A stretch of 64,000 nt of DNA. It comes from Capra hircus. Taxonomy: Eukaryota > Chordata > Mammalia > Artiodactyla > Bovidae. Within the stretch, counting starts at the first letter, position 1. Every line of letters begins with the position of its first letter. The DNA is taken from contig NC_030831.1 in NCBI RefSeq assembly GCF_001704415.2, positions 46,918,134-46,982,133 on the forward strand, given 5' to 3'. The notes beneath the pieces are model-generated. The model was given only the letters and a program-made list of their open reading frames with translations. It was not told the DNA's origin and searched no databases. Below are positions 1 to 11,700 of the stretch, piece by piece. Position numbers and translations under genes: made by a program.

Positions 1-30
1 TTTACTACACTTGTCTTTCTGTTAAGATTT

Positions 31-322
31 ATGTATTTACTAACTTTTGGCTGTATTGGGTCTTTGTTGCTGCCTACGGGCTTTCTCTAGTTGCAGCAAG
101 GGGGGGCTACTTGTCGTTGTGCACGGGCTCCTCGTGTGGTAGTTTCTCTCGTGGGTCATCGGCTCTAGGGCACACAGGCTTCTGTACTTGCGGTGCGTGG
201 GCTCAGTAGTTGTGGTGCACGGGCTTAGTTGCCCCGCACAGCATGTGGAATCTTCCTGAACCAGGGGTTAAACCCATTTCCCCTGCATGGGCAAGCAGAT
301 TCTTAATCACTAGACCCCCAGG
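31..322 (-). repeat. CHR-type SINE
   Basis: Read on the minus strand it starts with a tRNA-like head (…CCCTGGTTCAGG…) and ends in an A/T-rich tail. It shares the 'TTGGCTG…GGGTCTTTGTTGC…CTCTAGTTGCAG' pattern with six or more copies in this window. Confidence 0.8.
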
Positions 323-330
323 AAAACTCA

Positions 331-2905
331 ACCCTTGTCTTTTAACCTTCCTACTAGGTTTACGCATGGTTGATTCACTGCCTTTATTGTCTGTGTGCCT
401 TTACCCATGAGGTTTTTCCTTTCATAATTTTCCTAGTTCTAGTAGCAATCTTTTCTTTTTCACTTAAAGAAGTCTCTTTAACGTTTCTTGTAAAGCTGTT
501 TTGGGAGGGCTGAGCTCCTTTTGCTTTTGCTTGTCTATAAACTTTTTGATCATTCTATCGAATTTGAATGAAAGCATTGCCTGAGAGAGTATTCTTGGTT
601 ATAGGTTTTCCCCTTTTCATCTCTTTAAATATGTTGTGCCAGTTCCTTCTGCCCTGCAAAGTTTTTGCTGAAAAGTCAGTTAATAACATTATGGGAGTTT
701 CCTTGTACTTAACTTTTTGTTTTTCTCTTCCTATTTTTAATCTCTCTCTTTAATTTTTGCTGCTTCTATTACAGTTTGTGTTGATGTGGTCCTCTTTGGG
801 TTGATCCTGTTTGGGAATCTCTGTGATTCCTGGACCTGATGTCCATTTCTTTACACAGGGAAGTTTTCTGCTATTATTTCTTCACATAAGTTATCTGCCA
901 CACTCTCTCTCTCCTATTTCTGAGACCCTATAATGCAAATGTTAATACCTTAATGTTTAAGAGTTGTCTTAAACTCTCTTCATTAAATTTTCTTTTTTTT
1001 CTGTTCAACTTGGGTGATTTCTACTACTCTGTTTTCCAGCTCACGGATTCATTCCTCTGTATCATTTAATCTACTGTTGATTACTTCTAGTATATTTTAA
1101 AATTTCACTTATTGTAGATTTTATCTTTCTTTGGTTCTTCCTTATTTCTAACCCCTTATTAATAACTTTCAACTTCTTACCCTGCTCACCTAATCTTCTC
1201 CTGAGTTCTTTGAGCATCTTTACAATTATAACCTTGAGCTCTTTATTGGGTAGATTGATTATCTCCAGCTCACTTAGTTCATCTGGAGTTTTATCATGTT
1301 CCTTCATTTGGAACATATTCCTGTGTCACTTCATTTTGCCTAATTTCCTGTTTTTATTTCTGTGTATTTGGTAGGTTGGCTATATTTCCTGACCTTGGAG
1401 AAGTAGACTTTTGCAGGAGATGTCCTGTGTTTCCCAGCAGTCAGCAGTGCACTTCCCTCTGGTTGCAAGAACTGTATGCTTTAGGGTTCTCCCCTATGTG
1501 GGCCGTGTGGGTCCTTATGTTGTGACAGGCTGACTACTGTGGGTTGTCTGGTAGGCCTGGGTGCTTTATATAGAGAGCTTCCCTGGTGGCTCAGATGGTA
1601 GAGAGTCTACCTAGAATGCAGGAGACCCAGGTTCAAACCCTGGGTCAGGAAGATGCCCTGGAGAAGGAAATGGCAACCTTATATATATAGCAATATAAAT
1701 AGCTATAAACCATATTGTTTCATTGCCTGTGCTGAAGCTGCTAGCCACTGGTGGGTGAGGCTGGGTCCCAAAACAGCTGGGTACAAAGCCCTGAGGGGTT
1801 CTGGGGCTAGTGCTAGTCCAAAGATGGGTGGAGCCAGGTCCTAGGATGGTTGGTTGCAGGGCTGGGTGTCTCAAATTAATTAGATGGCCTGCTGGTGTGG
1901 GGCCTGTTCCTGACACAGCTATCTGTGGAGTCCAGGGTGTCCGAAAACAGGTGTTGGCTTGCTGGTGAGTGGGGCTGAATCCTGGGGCTTGGGGGTCCTA
2001 GGGCTGGGTATTGACCTGCTGGTGGATGGGCCCAGGGCCAGGGGTTTCCCAGGGCTAGTGCTAGCCTGCCATGGGTGGGACTGAGCCCTTTGGAGTCCTG
2101 GGGCTAGCCCAGATTCACTGGTATGAGGGTTCTGGGGGACAGGTCCTGGGGCAAGGTGGGTAGGGTTTTATCCCCACCTGTCTAGCTACTTGGCCTGAGG
2201 TGTCCCAGTACTGGTGCTTACAGGCTTGTGGGTGAGGCCAGTCTCAATGCTAGCAAGCTCCAGGGAGGATTCTGGAATGGCACTAGTCAGCAACAGTGTC
2301 CTTGTGATAGAATGAGATTCCAGTAACGGCTGCTACCAGCGTCTGTGTCTACGAGGTGAACTCCCATGTCTTCCTGCCTCTCCAGGAGGCTCTCAGAGAT
2401 CACCGGGGAGGTCTGACCCAGGCTTCTTTCAAATTATTGCTTCTGCCCTGGATCCCAGCACATATGGGATTTTGTGTGCACAAAGGAAAAAAAAAAATAG
2501 AGGTGAGGTCTCTATTTTCCGCAGCCCTCTGGCTCTCTTGAAAGTAAGCCCCATTGGCCTTCAAAGCCAAACATTCTAAGGGCTCATCTTCTTGGTGCAG
2601 GACTCCCAGGCTAAAGATCATGATGTGGAGCTTGAACCCCTTACTCCTTGTGGAAAACCACAGCAGTTGTAATTATCCCCCCATTTGTGGGCTGCCCACC
2701 CATGGATATGGGTCTTGACTGTACAGCATCTCCACTCCTCAGCCTGTCTCATTGTGGCTCCTTCTTTTCTGTCTTTAGTTATAGAAAACATTTCCTGCTC
2801 TTCTTCTGGTCTCATCAATAGTTGCTTTGTAAGTAGTTGTAATTTTGGTGTGCCCATGGGAGGAGGTGGGTGCAGGGTCTTCCTCCTCCACCATTTTGGC
2901 CATTC
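331..2905 (-). repeat. Old L1 5' region, antisense, interrupted by a Bov-tA
   Basis: Pattern match to the 5' untranslated part of older mammalian L1 on the minus strand. The right edge, ATTTTGGCC preceded by TCCTCCTCCACC, is the reverse complement of a typical L1 5' start. The interior includes the familiar 'cttcacataag…ccctataatgcaaatgttaat' and 'ctcacggattcattcctctgtatcat' stretches. A Bov-tA at 1577-1679 and an AT run split it. No intact ORF belongs to it. Confidence 0.65.
1577..1679 (+). repeat. Bov-tA SINE, 3' truncated
   Basis: GCTTCCCTGGTGGCTCAGAT head, tRNA-like B-box region, then stops after GGAAATGGCAACC and passes into a TA-rich run. Confidence 0.9.
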
Positions 2906-5380
2906 GCCTTTAGTTTTAATGACACTGACTTGTTCAAGAAGCCATGTCAATCGTCCTGCAGAACATCTCCCTTTCTGTAGTTGTCTGATTGTTTCCTCGA
3001 GGTTTCACCTGCTGTTTTATGCCTGGTCAGACTGTGATGTCACCTTACCAGGATGGCAGTCTGATCTTTCCATCATGCAGCTATGTTGCAACTAGAAAGT
3101 AGTCTGTCTGAGCATGAGCTTTTGACAAGAACATAAACCTTGTGATTCCATAATCTGGTTCTGTGTTTATAACAATGGCATGGCATAGAAAGTCCTCTGT
3201 ATTTCAATAGGCTTTATACTTCCCTGAAATCCCCAATTTTATAACCAGTTCATACTCAGGATTGACTGTACATGCCTCCCTTCATGGAACACTGTTCCTG
3301 AGCATAACTGACCGGTTCTGATTTTTTATTAAGTATAGTAAATGCCTTTCTTGGATCTGTAGACACCACTTTTGGTAGTTCTAGTGCTTTATCAAGTTGA
3401 GCAGCATTTGAAAGTTGGGAAGTTTCCTGGTAGAAACAGGAGGTAATCAGGAAACAAACAAAAAACAAATTAGAACTTATGGGTGTATATATTCAAGCTT
3501 TTAAGTGAATCTTAGATGCAAAGACTGTAAAAGAGAACTATAATAAAAACATTTGAAAGAAGAAATGTGTCCTTTTTAACTGTTTGTTTTTGAGATGGAA
3601 AGCTTAATGCAAAATTTGGATCTTATTACAGAAATTGAAACGAGCTCATGCAAATTAATCTCCATTGCACCCGTAAAAAAGAAATTAAAAGCACTAATGC
3701 TGCTTGTAGTGTATATACAGTAACATTTCCTAAATATCTTCTGGGTCTAAAGCTAGGAATGATATTCAATGCTTCCTTTTCCTCAGGCTACAGTATCATA
3801 GGATTCAATTTTGAATCTGATAATGGAGGCACTTTTGTTGCACAATAGCCCACAAAGGAAATGAAGGAAGTAGAAAACAGGCAGATTATTGAAGCAGAGA
3901 CAAAGGAGACGCCTCGGTTAGATGCTCAGTTCTGGGCTTCCTTTCTTTGGTAGACAGAAATTAATTGAGCATCTAATTGTGTCCATTTCGGGGGCACGTT
4001 ACCTTTTACAGTTTAAATCGACCATTGGTGGTGGCCCTATTCTTAGTCTTTTAATCCAGAAGACAGTTTTCTATGTTCATTTGAATGACATGAGTAGAAG
4101 ATGTTACAGATCTGGCAAACTTTATACTTTTAATTAACAAATTTATAAGATGACATTCTGTGTTTCAAGTAATTACATATCTTAAATAGTTAATACCAGG
4201 TATTTCCATAGAGTTTTCTTAGCTCTCTTTTCTGCTGTTAACAAATTCTGAATTTCCATCAAACTTATCTCATAGAAAAAGTAGTGATTTTATTTTAAGG
4301 CCTGGGTACCTCAAGTATAAGCTGTTTCACAATCTGCATAGAAAGAAAGCCATTTTTGAAGCAACCCCATGATCAAAGAATTCTAAGTTACTGAGCCACA
4401 GCGTGTCCTTAAGTCCCCATTATCTGCTGTAGAGAGCGAGACTGCTTGCCAGACTTAGTGATTCCAGCCGTAAAACCCTAGAAATACTCTTGACTGGAGT
4501 TGAGACGCTGCCGTTTTCCAGGACTCTAGTAAAACTTTGCTCAAGCATCTCTGACAGGTCGTTTATAGTCTTGTCAAGAATATGGTCAACATTGCTCAGA
4601 TCAGCTCAGGATCCGGAAGTCCCGCCATTCCAAGAGTTAGAGCTTTGCCTTCCCATTCATCTTGGTATACCAGGATTTCACTAGGTCAGTGATTCACTGA
4701 TTAAGTGACTCTGCAGGGATTCTAAAAGGAATTTGAAGGAAATTATTCCAACAAATCCTTCAGCTCATTTGGTGAGGGCAGCTGTGAAACCCAAGGCGCT
4801 CCATATGTGTGTGGATAATTGGATCCCTAGATTTCTATGCCTTAGTGTATATGTACATGAAAGGCATCTGTATATTCGGTGTATAGGCATGCGAGGTCAG
4901 GGGGACAGGGAGTGGGAAGTGTAGTGTGGAGGAGGAGATGCCTGTGGGTGCCTTTGGCTGGATCTTTCCCTCCTAGTGAATGGAACGCCCAAGGCCAGCA
5001 TCAGTGTCAGGACATTTCCCACTCCCGTACCTACTGATGCAGAAGAGGGGAGGGACCCTGATATCAGAGTGGCTCATCTGCCAAGGCGATGATGGAATTC
5101 CTTAGCATAGAAATTTTTTGATCTGTGAACAGTAGAATCCAGCCTATTGGGTTTCCTTGCTTTGTACTTGCCAAAGTATTAAACAATTCAGAACCTCTGG
5201 ATAAAAAGAAAAAAAATGGAGTTGCTGTACCCTCATCCCATTCCTCTACCCAGAGGTACTACATAGCTAAGTTTTTCACCAAATCAGAGAAATACACATC
5301 CACACTCTTTCACTCAGAGAGAAAGAAAGGAAAAAAAATATTAGATATGTAGATACCTTTTCACCTTACATATGTCTTGG
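2906..5380. other. Unassigned sequence
   Basis: No exon, RNA gene or confident repeat recognised. Open frames here are short and uncoupled to any protein family I know. Confidence 0.6.
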
Positions 5381-5572
5381 GCTTCCCTGGTAGCTCAGAC
5401 AGTAAAGCGTCTGCATGCAATGCGGGAGACCCAGGTTCGATCCCTGGGTCAGGAAGAGACCCTGAAGAAGGAAATGACAACCCACTCCAGTACTCTTGCC
5501 TGGAAAATAGGCTATGGTCCTTGAGGTTGCAAAAAGTCAGGCATGACTGAGTGACTTCACTTTCATTTTCAC
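5381..5572 (+). repeat. Bov-tA SINE
   Basis: Full-length unit from GGGCTTCCCTGGTAGCTCAG to GACTGAGTGACTTCAC, about 190 bp. Confidence 0.93.
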
Positions 5573-5882
5573 TACGTATGTCTTAGAATTAGGTAGATCT
5601 GCATTTGCTTACATACAGAGATGTTCAAGACATATTATTAAATGGGGGGAAAAGGCAAGATGCCAAACAGTATACACAAAATGGTTCCATTTTTGCAAAT
5701 TTAGAAGAGTATTTGCAAAAATGGAATCATTGATATATTGATATATGTATTGATATATTCAGAACAATTACATGAGAAATTAGCAATAGTGGTTGGGTGG
5801 AAAGCTAAACGTTTCCTTTTAAACTTTTTGTATTAATCGAAGTTTTTCTTTGTCCAGTTTAAACATTACCTTTATATTTTAA

Positions 5883-6147
5883 AAAGTTATTTATTTATTT
5901 TTGGCTGCGTTGAGTCCTCGTTGCTGCACGAAGCCTTTCTCTAGTTGAGGCAAGTGGGGACTACTCTTCGTTGAGGTGAGAGAGCTTCTCATTTCAGATT
6001 CTCTTGTTGCAGAGCACAAGCTCTAGGGCATGGCTTCAGCAGCTGTGGTGTCCCACAGTATGTGGGATCTTCCTGGACCAGGGATCGAACCTGTGTGCCC
6101 TGGGCTGGCAGGCAGATTCTTAACCACTGTACCACTGGGGAAGTCCA
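5883..6147 (-). repeat. CHR-type SINE
   Basis: TTATTTATTTTTGGCTGCGT at the left (the tail on the minus strand) to CACTGGGGAAGTCC at the right (the head). Confidence 0.88.
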
Positions 6148-6200
6148 AACACTACCTTTAATTCAAACTTTCTTTCTACTTGGGAGGGGACAGACAGTAA

Positions 6201-6246
6201 GTGGGTGGGGAGAAAACACTATGTGGGTGGGGAGAAAACACTATGT
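6201..6246. repeat. Short tandem duplication
   Basis: GGGTGGGGAGAAAACACTAT occurs twice in direct succession (about 21-22 bp period). Confidence 0.8.
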
Positions 6247-6360
6247 CTTCAAAATCTTTCCTTGTCACTGTATATAGATCTACTTTGTTCTTTGTATTGG
6301 GGCATAGTAATCCTTGGTAAGCCTGTAGCATGATTTATTTAACCTCTAATGGACATTTTC

Positions 6361-6394
<34 letters not shown>
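6361..6394. repeat. (TG)n microsatellite with CG variants
   Basis: TG repeats pass into GCGCGCGTGCGC and abut the following SINE. Confidence 0.95.
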
Positions 6395-6593
6395 CGCATG
6401 CTCCATCATGTCCGACTCTGTGTGACCCCATGGACTGTAACTTGCCAGGCTCCTCTGCCCATGGAATTTTCTAGGCTAGAATACTGCAGCAGGTTGTCAT
6501 TTCCTACTCCAGGGGCTCTTCCTGACCCAGGGATCGGCCCTAAATCTTTTGTATCTCCTGCATTGGCAGGTGGATTCTTTACCACTAGTGTTT
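6395..6593 (-). repeat. Bov-tA SINE
   Basis: From CATCATGTCCGACTCTGTGT to the GGTGGATTCTTTACCACT head on the opposite strand. Confidence 0.92.
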
Positions 6594-6619
6594 TAGATAT
6601 TTCTAATTTCAGAGGAGGA

Positions 6620-6880
6620 TGTGCATAATGCTTTATTAAATATCCTTGAACATTAATTATTTTGCACATGTGAACCATTTCTGTAATATAGTGTAATTGA
6701 TCTTGCATAAATGGTGAGGTGTGGAATTGTGAGTTGGTGGGCATGTGTTTCATGTCGCTCTGTAAAAATGTTGTACTAGTTTATATTCCTACAAACTGTA
6801 TCTGAGTACATATTCTTTCATAGCTTGCCTGCTCTGAATATTAGCTGGGTAAAATCTTTAAAATTTCTGCATTAAAAAAT
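6620..6880 (-). repeat. Old L1 fragment
   Basis: Resembles the antisense of the late ORF2 region of old L1 ('atccttgaacattaattattttgcacatgtg…' and '…tttatattcctacaaactg'). Heavily diverged. Confidence 0.5.
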
Positions 6881-8515
6881 TTTGAGACTCTTTTCGAAAG
6901 AAGCTAATATTTTTGTCCAGATACACTGAAGAAATATTAATAATACTTAAGGTGGTTTCTTAAATTTTCTGTGCACAGCAAGCTTTTTGATACAACCAAA
7001 AAGAAAACATATGAAGGGAATATCTGCTTAGATGATTTTGTGTGTTCTTTTCTTTCTGGGGACTCTATCCTGTAGTCACTTTGACTCAGCAAGTTTGTTA
7101 CAGCCAGTTCATCAGAACAAGTAAACGAGCATCATTGCCACATTCTAAGATATGACCCGGCTCTGCCATCCAGGCAGTAAGGACACCCTCATAATCATGT
7201 GGGTGATAAGCAGCCTCCCATTTCCATTTTGAGTAACTTCAGAATATTACATGAAATCATTTGTATTTCCAGTCATATCATTTATTTTATATTACTAAAA
7301 CAATTACTCAAATTATTTACATTCATTTTAGCCTTTTTCTCCCTACCTCTCCCTGTTTTTATGTATTTTAAGACAGCTTTGTTGAGATATAATTCATATA
7401 CCATGCAACTCACCCATTTTAAATGTACAGTTCTATGGCTTTTAAGGACAGAGGGTGACGGCTAAGGGGTGCAGAGTTTCTTTGGGGAGTAATGAAGATA
7501 TTTTAAGATTATTATAGTGTTCGTGGTATAAATCTGTAAATAAACATGGGCTCTACCCAGGTGAGCACCTTTAGGAAATTCAGGGCTACCAGCCAAAGCC
7601 AGAGCAGTGCGTGTCATACTGAGGAGCACAAGGAAAACACCCGTCTTTTCTAAGCATCTTAGTCATAAGAGAACACGAGTGCGTGTTTAGATTAGGAAGA
7701 AGCTCGTACTTCCAGAGTGGAGCAAGGAGGGACTCTGAACTCTATGAACAAAGTAACTAATAGCTGTTGAGTTGCCACCAAACACTGACCCCGATGCTGG
7801 CAGACACCTACAGTTTTGCAAAACACTGCCCAGGTAGACATGGTCACAGTTAGTGTCCGGTGCAGTCCCTCTGGGGATGTCTGTGGCTTTCACGGCTCTT
7901 TAATTCAGATCCTTTTGTTCTCAAAAACCGTTGCTTACAAATGAAACAGACGAGCTTCAGGTACAGCAGGACTGTGACTTTTCTGGAGCTAAAGGCATAA
8001 TCCCCTACGAGATACACTTCTCCCGGTGCAGCAGAGTGACTAATTAACTGAGGCCTGGCCAGTAGTTGCTCTGAAATGGTCACTAAAATTGTGAGATTCA
8101 GTTTGAGGACCTGTCAGGGACACCGTTTGTTACTAATGTGAGGTCAGCCAAGAGTTACTGGTAACCACAGTTGTTTGATTTTGGCAAATTTGGCACACCA
8201 TTTTTGACAAATTAAAACAGCAATTTCTCTTTGGTCTCGTGAATCTGCAGGGGTGGGAATGGACATTGATGAGTCGGGGTTAATGCAGGGGAGGAATTGA
8301 TGGAGGGAAGGTCACTGGCCTGGGAGCCAGAGACCTAGGTTCTGAGTCAAACCTTCAGGTGTGAGTTTGAGAATGTGGAGATTTAGAAACGTATTCCGTC
8401 AATCTTGCTTGTTTAACATGCAGTTTTAGTTTTTATTTTGCAAGCTTGATTTGAACTGAATTTTATGCTGATCATCTTTATTCTGTAAACAGTCCTTCGG
8501 AACTACCCAAATTTC
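6881..8515. other. Mostly unassigned; small L1 3' piece
   Basis: At 7365-7445 the 'gctttgttgagatataattcatata' type sequence is a fragment of an L1 3' region in antisense. A short MIR-like piece may lie at 8300-8420. Nothing else recognised. Confidence 0.5.
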
Positions 8516-8692
8516 ATGAAAGGACCCCAGTGCTGGGGAGGATCAAGTGCAAGAAGAGAAGAGGGACAGAGGATGAAATGGTTGGATGGCATCACCGACT
8601 TGACTTAAGTCTGAGTGAAGGACAAGGAAGACTGGCGTACTCTAGTCTGTGGGCTCTCCAAGAGTCAAATACGATTTAGCCACTGAAGAGCA
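8516..8692 (+). repeat. BovB (RTE) 3' end fragment
   Basis: GATGAAATGGTTGGATGGCA followed by a terminal part that ends in a SINE-like 'gactggcgtactctagtctg…' segment, typical of the BovB 3' end. Confidence 0.8.
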
Positions 8693-9155
8693 AAATTCAG
8701 GAAGTGCTTCCCCTCCTCATACACTAGATGGCACTATAGGTGAGGCAAATTGATTTACCAAAAAAGAGCCTTGGATAACCAAGACTAATTTTGATAACAT
8801 TAGAAAAGCTTAGCACTACAGGATACTTCTATTTTCTGGGAAACAGAAGTTACCTTGAGAAGCCTTAAGATAGCAACCCTCTAAGACACTAAAATTATGC
8901 CCACAGACTAGAAAGCAGTGGAAGCAGATAATTGAATGAAGATATTATGAAATAGCTGCATTATAGCTAAGCTCTTACTTTGATATGAACTTTTTTTGGC
9001 GGGGGGGAGAAATTACATACTGTGAAATAAAAGTAGTCACAAGAAGAAATAAATGTGAATTCTATTCACATAATGTTAAAAAATATGAAAACCTAAACCT
9101 ACAGTCTGTTATACAGAGTGAAGTAAAGAGAAAAACAAATATATATATTAAGTTA

Positions 9156-9353
9156 GCTACTTAATCGTGTCCGACTCTTTGTGACCCCATGGACTGTAGC
9201 CCGTCAGGCTCCTCTGTCCATGGAATTCTCCAGGCAAGAATACTGGAGTGGGTTGCCATTCCCTTCTCCAGCGGATCTTCCCAACCCAGGGATCGAACCC
9301 AGGTCTCCTGCACTGCAGGCAGACTCTTTACTGACAGAGCCAGCAGGAAAGCC
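9156..9353 (-). repeat. Bov-tA SINE
   Basis: From CTACTTAATCGTGTCCGACT to CAGCAGGAAAGCC. It abuts the left arm of the inverted duplication. Confidence 0.93.
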
Positions 9354-9541
9354 AAAAATATTTACTCGTGATCACATTTTAATGAACTGAAGAGTCTATT
9401 ATTAAGAGATAAATAACATTGTGTGATACGTTCTGTTTTTAATTTAACTTGTGTGTGTGTGTTAGTCCCTCAGTCATATCTGACTCTTTGCGACCCCACA
9501 AACTAACCTGCCAGGCTTCTCTGTCCATGGAATTCTCCAGG
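9354..9541. repeat. Inverted duplication, left arm
   Basis: This arm is roughly 90% identical to the reverse complement of 10180-10367. It covers about 100 bp of non-SINE sequence plus part of a Bov-tA. The shared, atypical SINE sequence CCCACAAACTAACC, and the shared non-SINE flank, show that this is a duplicated block and not two independent SINE insertions. Confidence 0.85.
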
Positions 9542-9543
9542 CA
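9461..9543 (-). repeat. Bov-tA SINE, truncated
   Basis: Only the 3' half of the unit is present (tail side, from GTTAGTCCCTCAG to TTCTCCAGGCA). It is part of the inverted duplication. Confidence 0.9.
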
Positions 9544-9970
9544 TGTATATACAGTATATATATATGTACGCTATCTAAACGACATATTCTAGAAGAATAG
9601 AACTGATGAACCCATCTCCAGGGAAGAAATGGAGACACAGACCTAGAGAACGGACTTACGGACCCAGCTAGGATGGAGAGGCTAGGAGAAATTGAGAAAG
9701 TAACATTGGCATGTGTTCACCATCATATGTGAGATAGATAACTAGCAGGAAACTGCTCTATAACACACAGAGCCCAGCCTGGTGCTCTGTGACGACCTCA
9801 AGGGGGTGGAATAGGGAGAGAGAGAGGTTTTATAGAGGGGAGATGTGTAAAATTATGACTGATTCATATTGATGTACAGCAGCAACCACCACAACATTGT
9901 AAAGCAATTCTCCTCCAATAGAAAAGTGAATTATCCTCCAAGAAAAGCAATTATCCTCCAATAAAAAAGC
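9544..9970 (+). repeat. L1 3' end (ruminant type)
   Basis: The 'gattcatattgatgtacagcag…acattgtaaagcaatt' motif is the terminal 3' UTR of ruminant L1. The end is repeated: three units of about 22 bp (9905-9926, 9927-9947, 9948-9969) each contain CTCCTCCAA or ATCCTCCAA followed by A-rich sequence. Confidence 0.85.
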
Positions 9971-9973
9971 CCT

Positions 9974-10045
9974 TCCTTGTTAGTATAGTGGTGAGTATCT
10001 GTACCTGTCATGTGGGAGACAGGGGTTTGATTCCCCGACAGGGAG
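9974..10045 (+). pseudogene. tRNA-Asp (GTC) pseudogene
   Basis: 72 bases with the length and layout of tRNA-Asp. The acceptor stem TCCTTGT pairs with ACAGGGA (10038-10044). The A-box-like TAGTATAGTGG and B-box-like GGTTTGATTCC are present, and the anticodon loop CTGTCAT contains GTC. The anticodon stem is broken (TGTAC against GTGGG has a G-G mismatch and weak pairs) and the T-stem has one mismatch, so it is probably dead. It sits at the 3' tail of an L1 fragment and just before a Bov-tA. It is distinct from the tRNA-derived head of the SINEs around it. Confidence 0.75.
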
Positions 10046-10061
10046 GCTGTATACATTTGAA

Positions 10062-10268
10062 GGACTTCCCTGTAACTCAAACAGTAAAGAATCTGCCTGC
10101 AATGCAGGAGACCAGTGTTTGATCCCTGGGTTGGGAAGATCCTCTGGAGAAGGGAATGGCAATCCACTCCAGTCTTCTTGCCTGGAGAATTCCATGGACA
10201 GAGAAGGCTGGCGGGTTAGTTTGTGGGGTCGCAAAGAGTCAGACATGACTGAGGGACTAACACACACA
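10062..10268 (+). repeat. Bov-tA SINE
   Basis: Full-length unit with an atypical GGGTTAGTTTGTGGGGTCGC block shared with the truncated SINE at 9461-9543. Confidence 0.93.
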
Positions 10269-10367
10269 TGAAAGTTAAAAGAAGAATGTGTCACACAGTG
10301 TTTATTCATTCTCTTATTAATAGACTCTTCAGTTCTTTAAAATGTGATCATGAGTAAATATTTTTGA
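10180..10367. repeat. Inverted duplication, right arm
   Basis: Reverse-complement partner of 9354-9541. The spacer of about 640 bp holds an L1 3' end, a tRNA-Asp pseudogene and most of a full-length Bov-tA. The arm's SINE is intact while the left arm's SINE is cut at the L1 junction. Confidence 0.85.
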
Positions 10368-10416
10368 ATATTAAAAAATGTGAAAACTATCTACAGTGTT
10401 TTTTTAAGGATATATG

Positions 10417-10612
10417 GTAGGTTTCCCTAATAGCTCAGTTGGTAAAGAATCCTGCAGTGCAGAAGACCCTGGTTCGATTCCTGGGTCAGGAAGATCCCCT
10501 GGAGAAGGGAAAGGCTACCCACTCCAGTATTCTGGCCTGGGGAATTCCATGGACTGTATAGTCCACCGGGTCACAGAGTCGGACACAACTGAGCGACCTT
10601 CACTTTCACATA
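10417..10612 (+). repeat. Bov-tA SINE
   Basis: From TAGGTTTCCCTAATAGCTCA to ACAACTGAGCGACC. Confidence 0.93.
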
Positions 10613-11382
10613 GTTGGTAAAACCAGAAAGAAAAAGGGAATGCTGAGCGTAAAAATTGGGATGGAAGTTACCTCTAGTGGGAGGAGGGGAAACGTCTGAA
10701 AGGAACAGTGAGGGGGTTTCTAAGACACAGAATGTGTTCTGGGCTTTAACCAGGGTGAAGCCTGTTATTATTATTATTAAAAAGGAATGGATGTTTTATA
10801 CTCTTCTATATGAATTATATATTTCATAATAACAGATAAAAGAGTAGCAAAGATTACTGTAATTCCCTTCTTGATTCTTTATCTTGCCTTGGTAAGTTGC
10901 TTTCCAGTTTTTTAACTCACCCTGATGCTACAGATTTCTTCAGGGACAGAGGGGGAGATGTACCCAGGGCCATTTTTAAAGAGTGGCCTGTCATCTGCTT
11001 TTAAAACTCTCTTAATGTTATCAGATCTATCCCTGACGGCAAATTTGGACTTTAGAAACAGTCAAAGCTGCTAATAAAGGGTGTTCTTAAATTTGGTGAG
11101 GCCCAGCTTCAAACAAGAGGACTCTCCCACAGCTGAGGGGTGATTAAGTTTGGATGCTTTCTGTGCAGTCATTAAAACTTTTAATAACTGGGAAAATATT
11201 TACAAAGTATTTTTAAGGAAAAAGACACAGCTAATCAAAACACACGAGAAGCCTATTTTGTAAGAAGATGGAAAGAATGTAACCAAAATATCTTATTTTT
11301 TTTCTTGTGCATTTACGCATTGTTCCACTTTTCTACAGGGCCACATATTATTTTTGTAAATGTGGGCTAGGGGAGGATGAAG
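10613..11382. other. Unassigned sequence
   Basis: No gene or confident repeat recognised. It contains a (TTA)n-like short run near 10765. Confidence 0.55.
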
Positions 11383-11585
11383 TGAAGTGAAGTCGCTTAG
11401 TCGTGTCCGACTCCTTGCTACCCTCTGGACTGCAGCCCACCAGGCTCCACCGTCCATGGGATTTTCCAGGCAAGAGTACTGGAGTGGGTTGCCATTTCCT
11501 TCTCCAGGGGATCTTCCTGACCCAGGGATCAAACTCAGGTCTCCTGCATTGCAGGCAGATGCTTTACCATCTGAGCTAACAGGGA
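11383..11585 (-). repeat. Bov-tA SINE
   Basis: Begins with GTGAAGTGAAGTCGCTTAGT and ends at CATCTGAGCTAACAGGGA. Confidence 0.94.
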
Positions 11586-11700
11586 TGAATCTACATTGAA
11601 GATGATTTTAAAAGAAGAGTTTCAGAAATGTTTTGAGCAATGGAATAAAAGCGTGACCTACTAAGGTGACTATTTTGAAGGGTGACTCAGTTTAAATATA

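Noticed and set aside
2685..3095. 136-residue open frame on the plus strand
   Set aside because: Most of it lies in the antisense 5' region of an old L1; no homology, no splice logic.
5381..5460. tRNA-like heads with B-box sequence in many places
   Set aside because: These are the tRNA-derived heads of Bov-tA and CHR SINEs and are not tRNA genes. Only 9974-10045 has a complete cloverleaf-length match.
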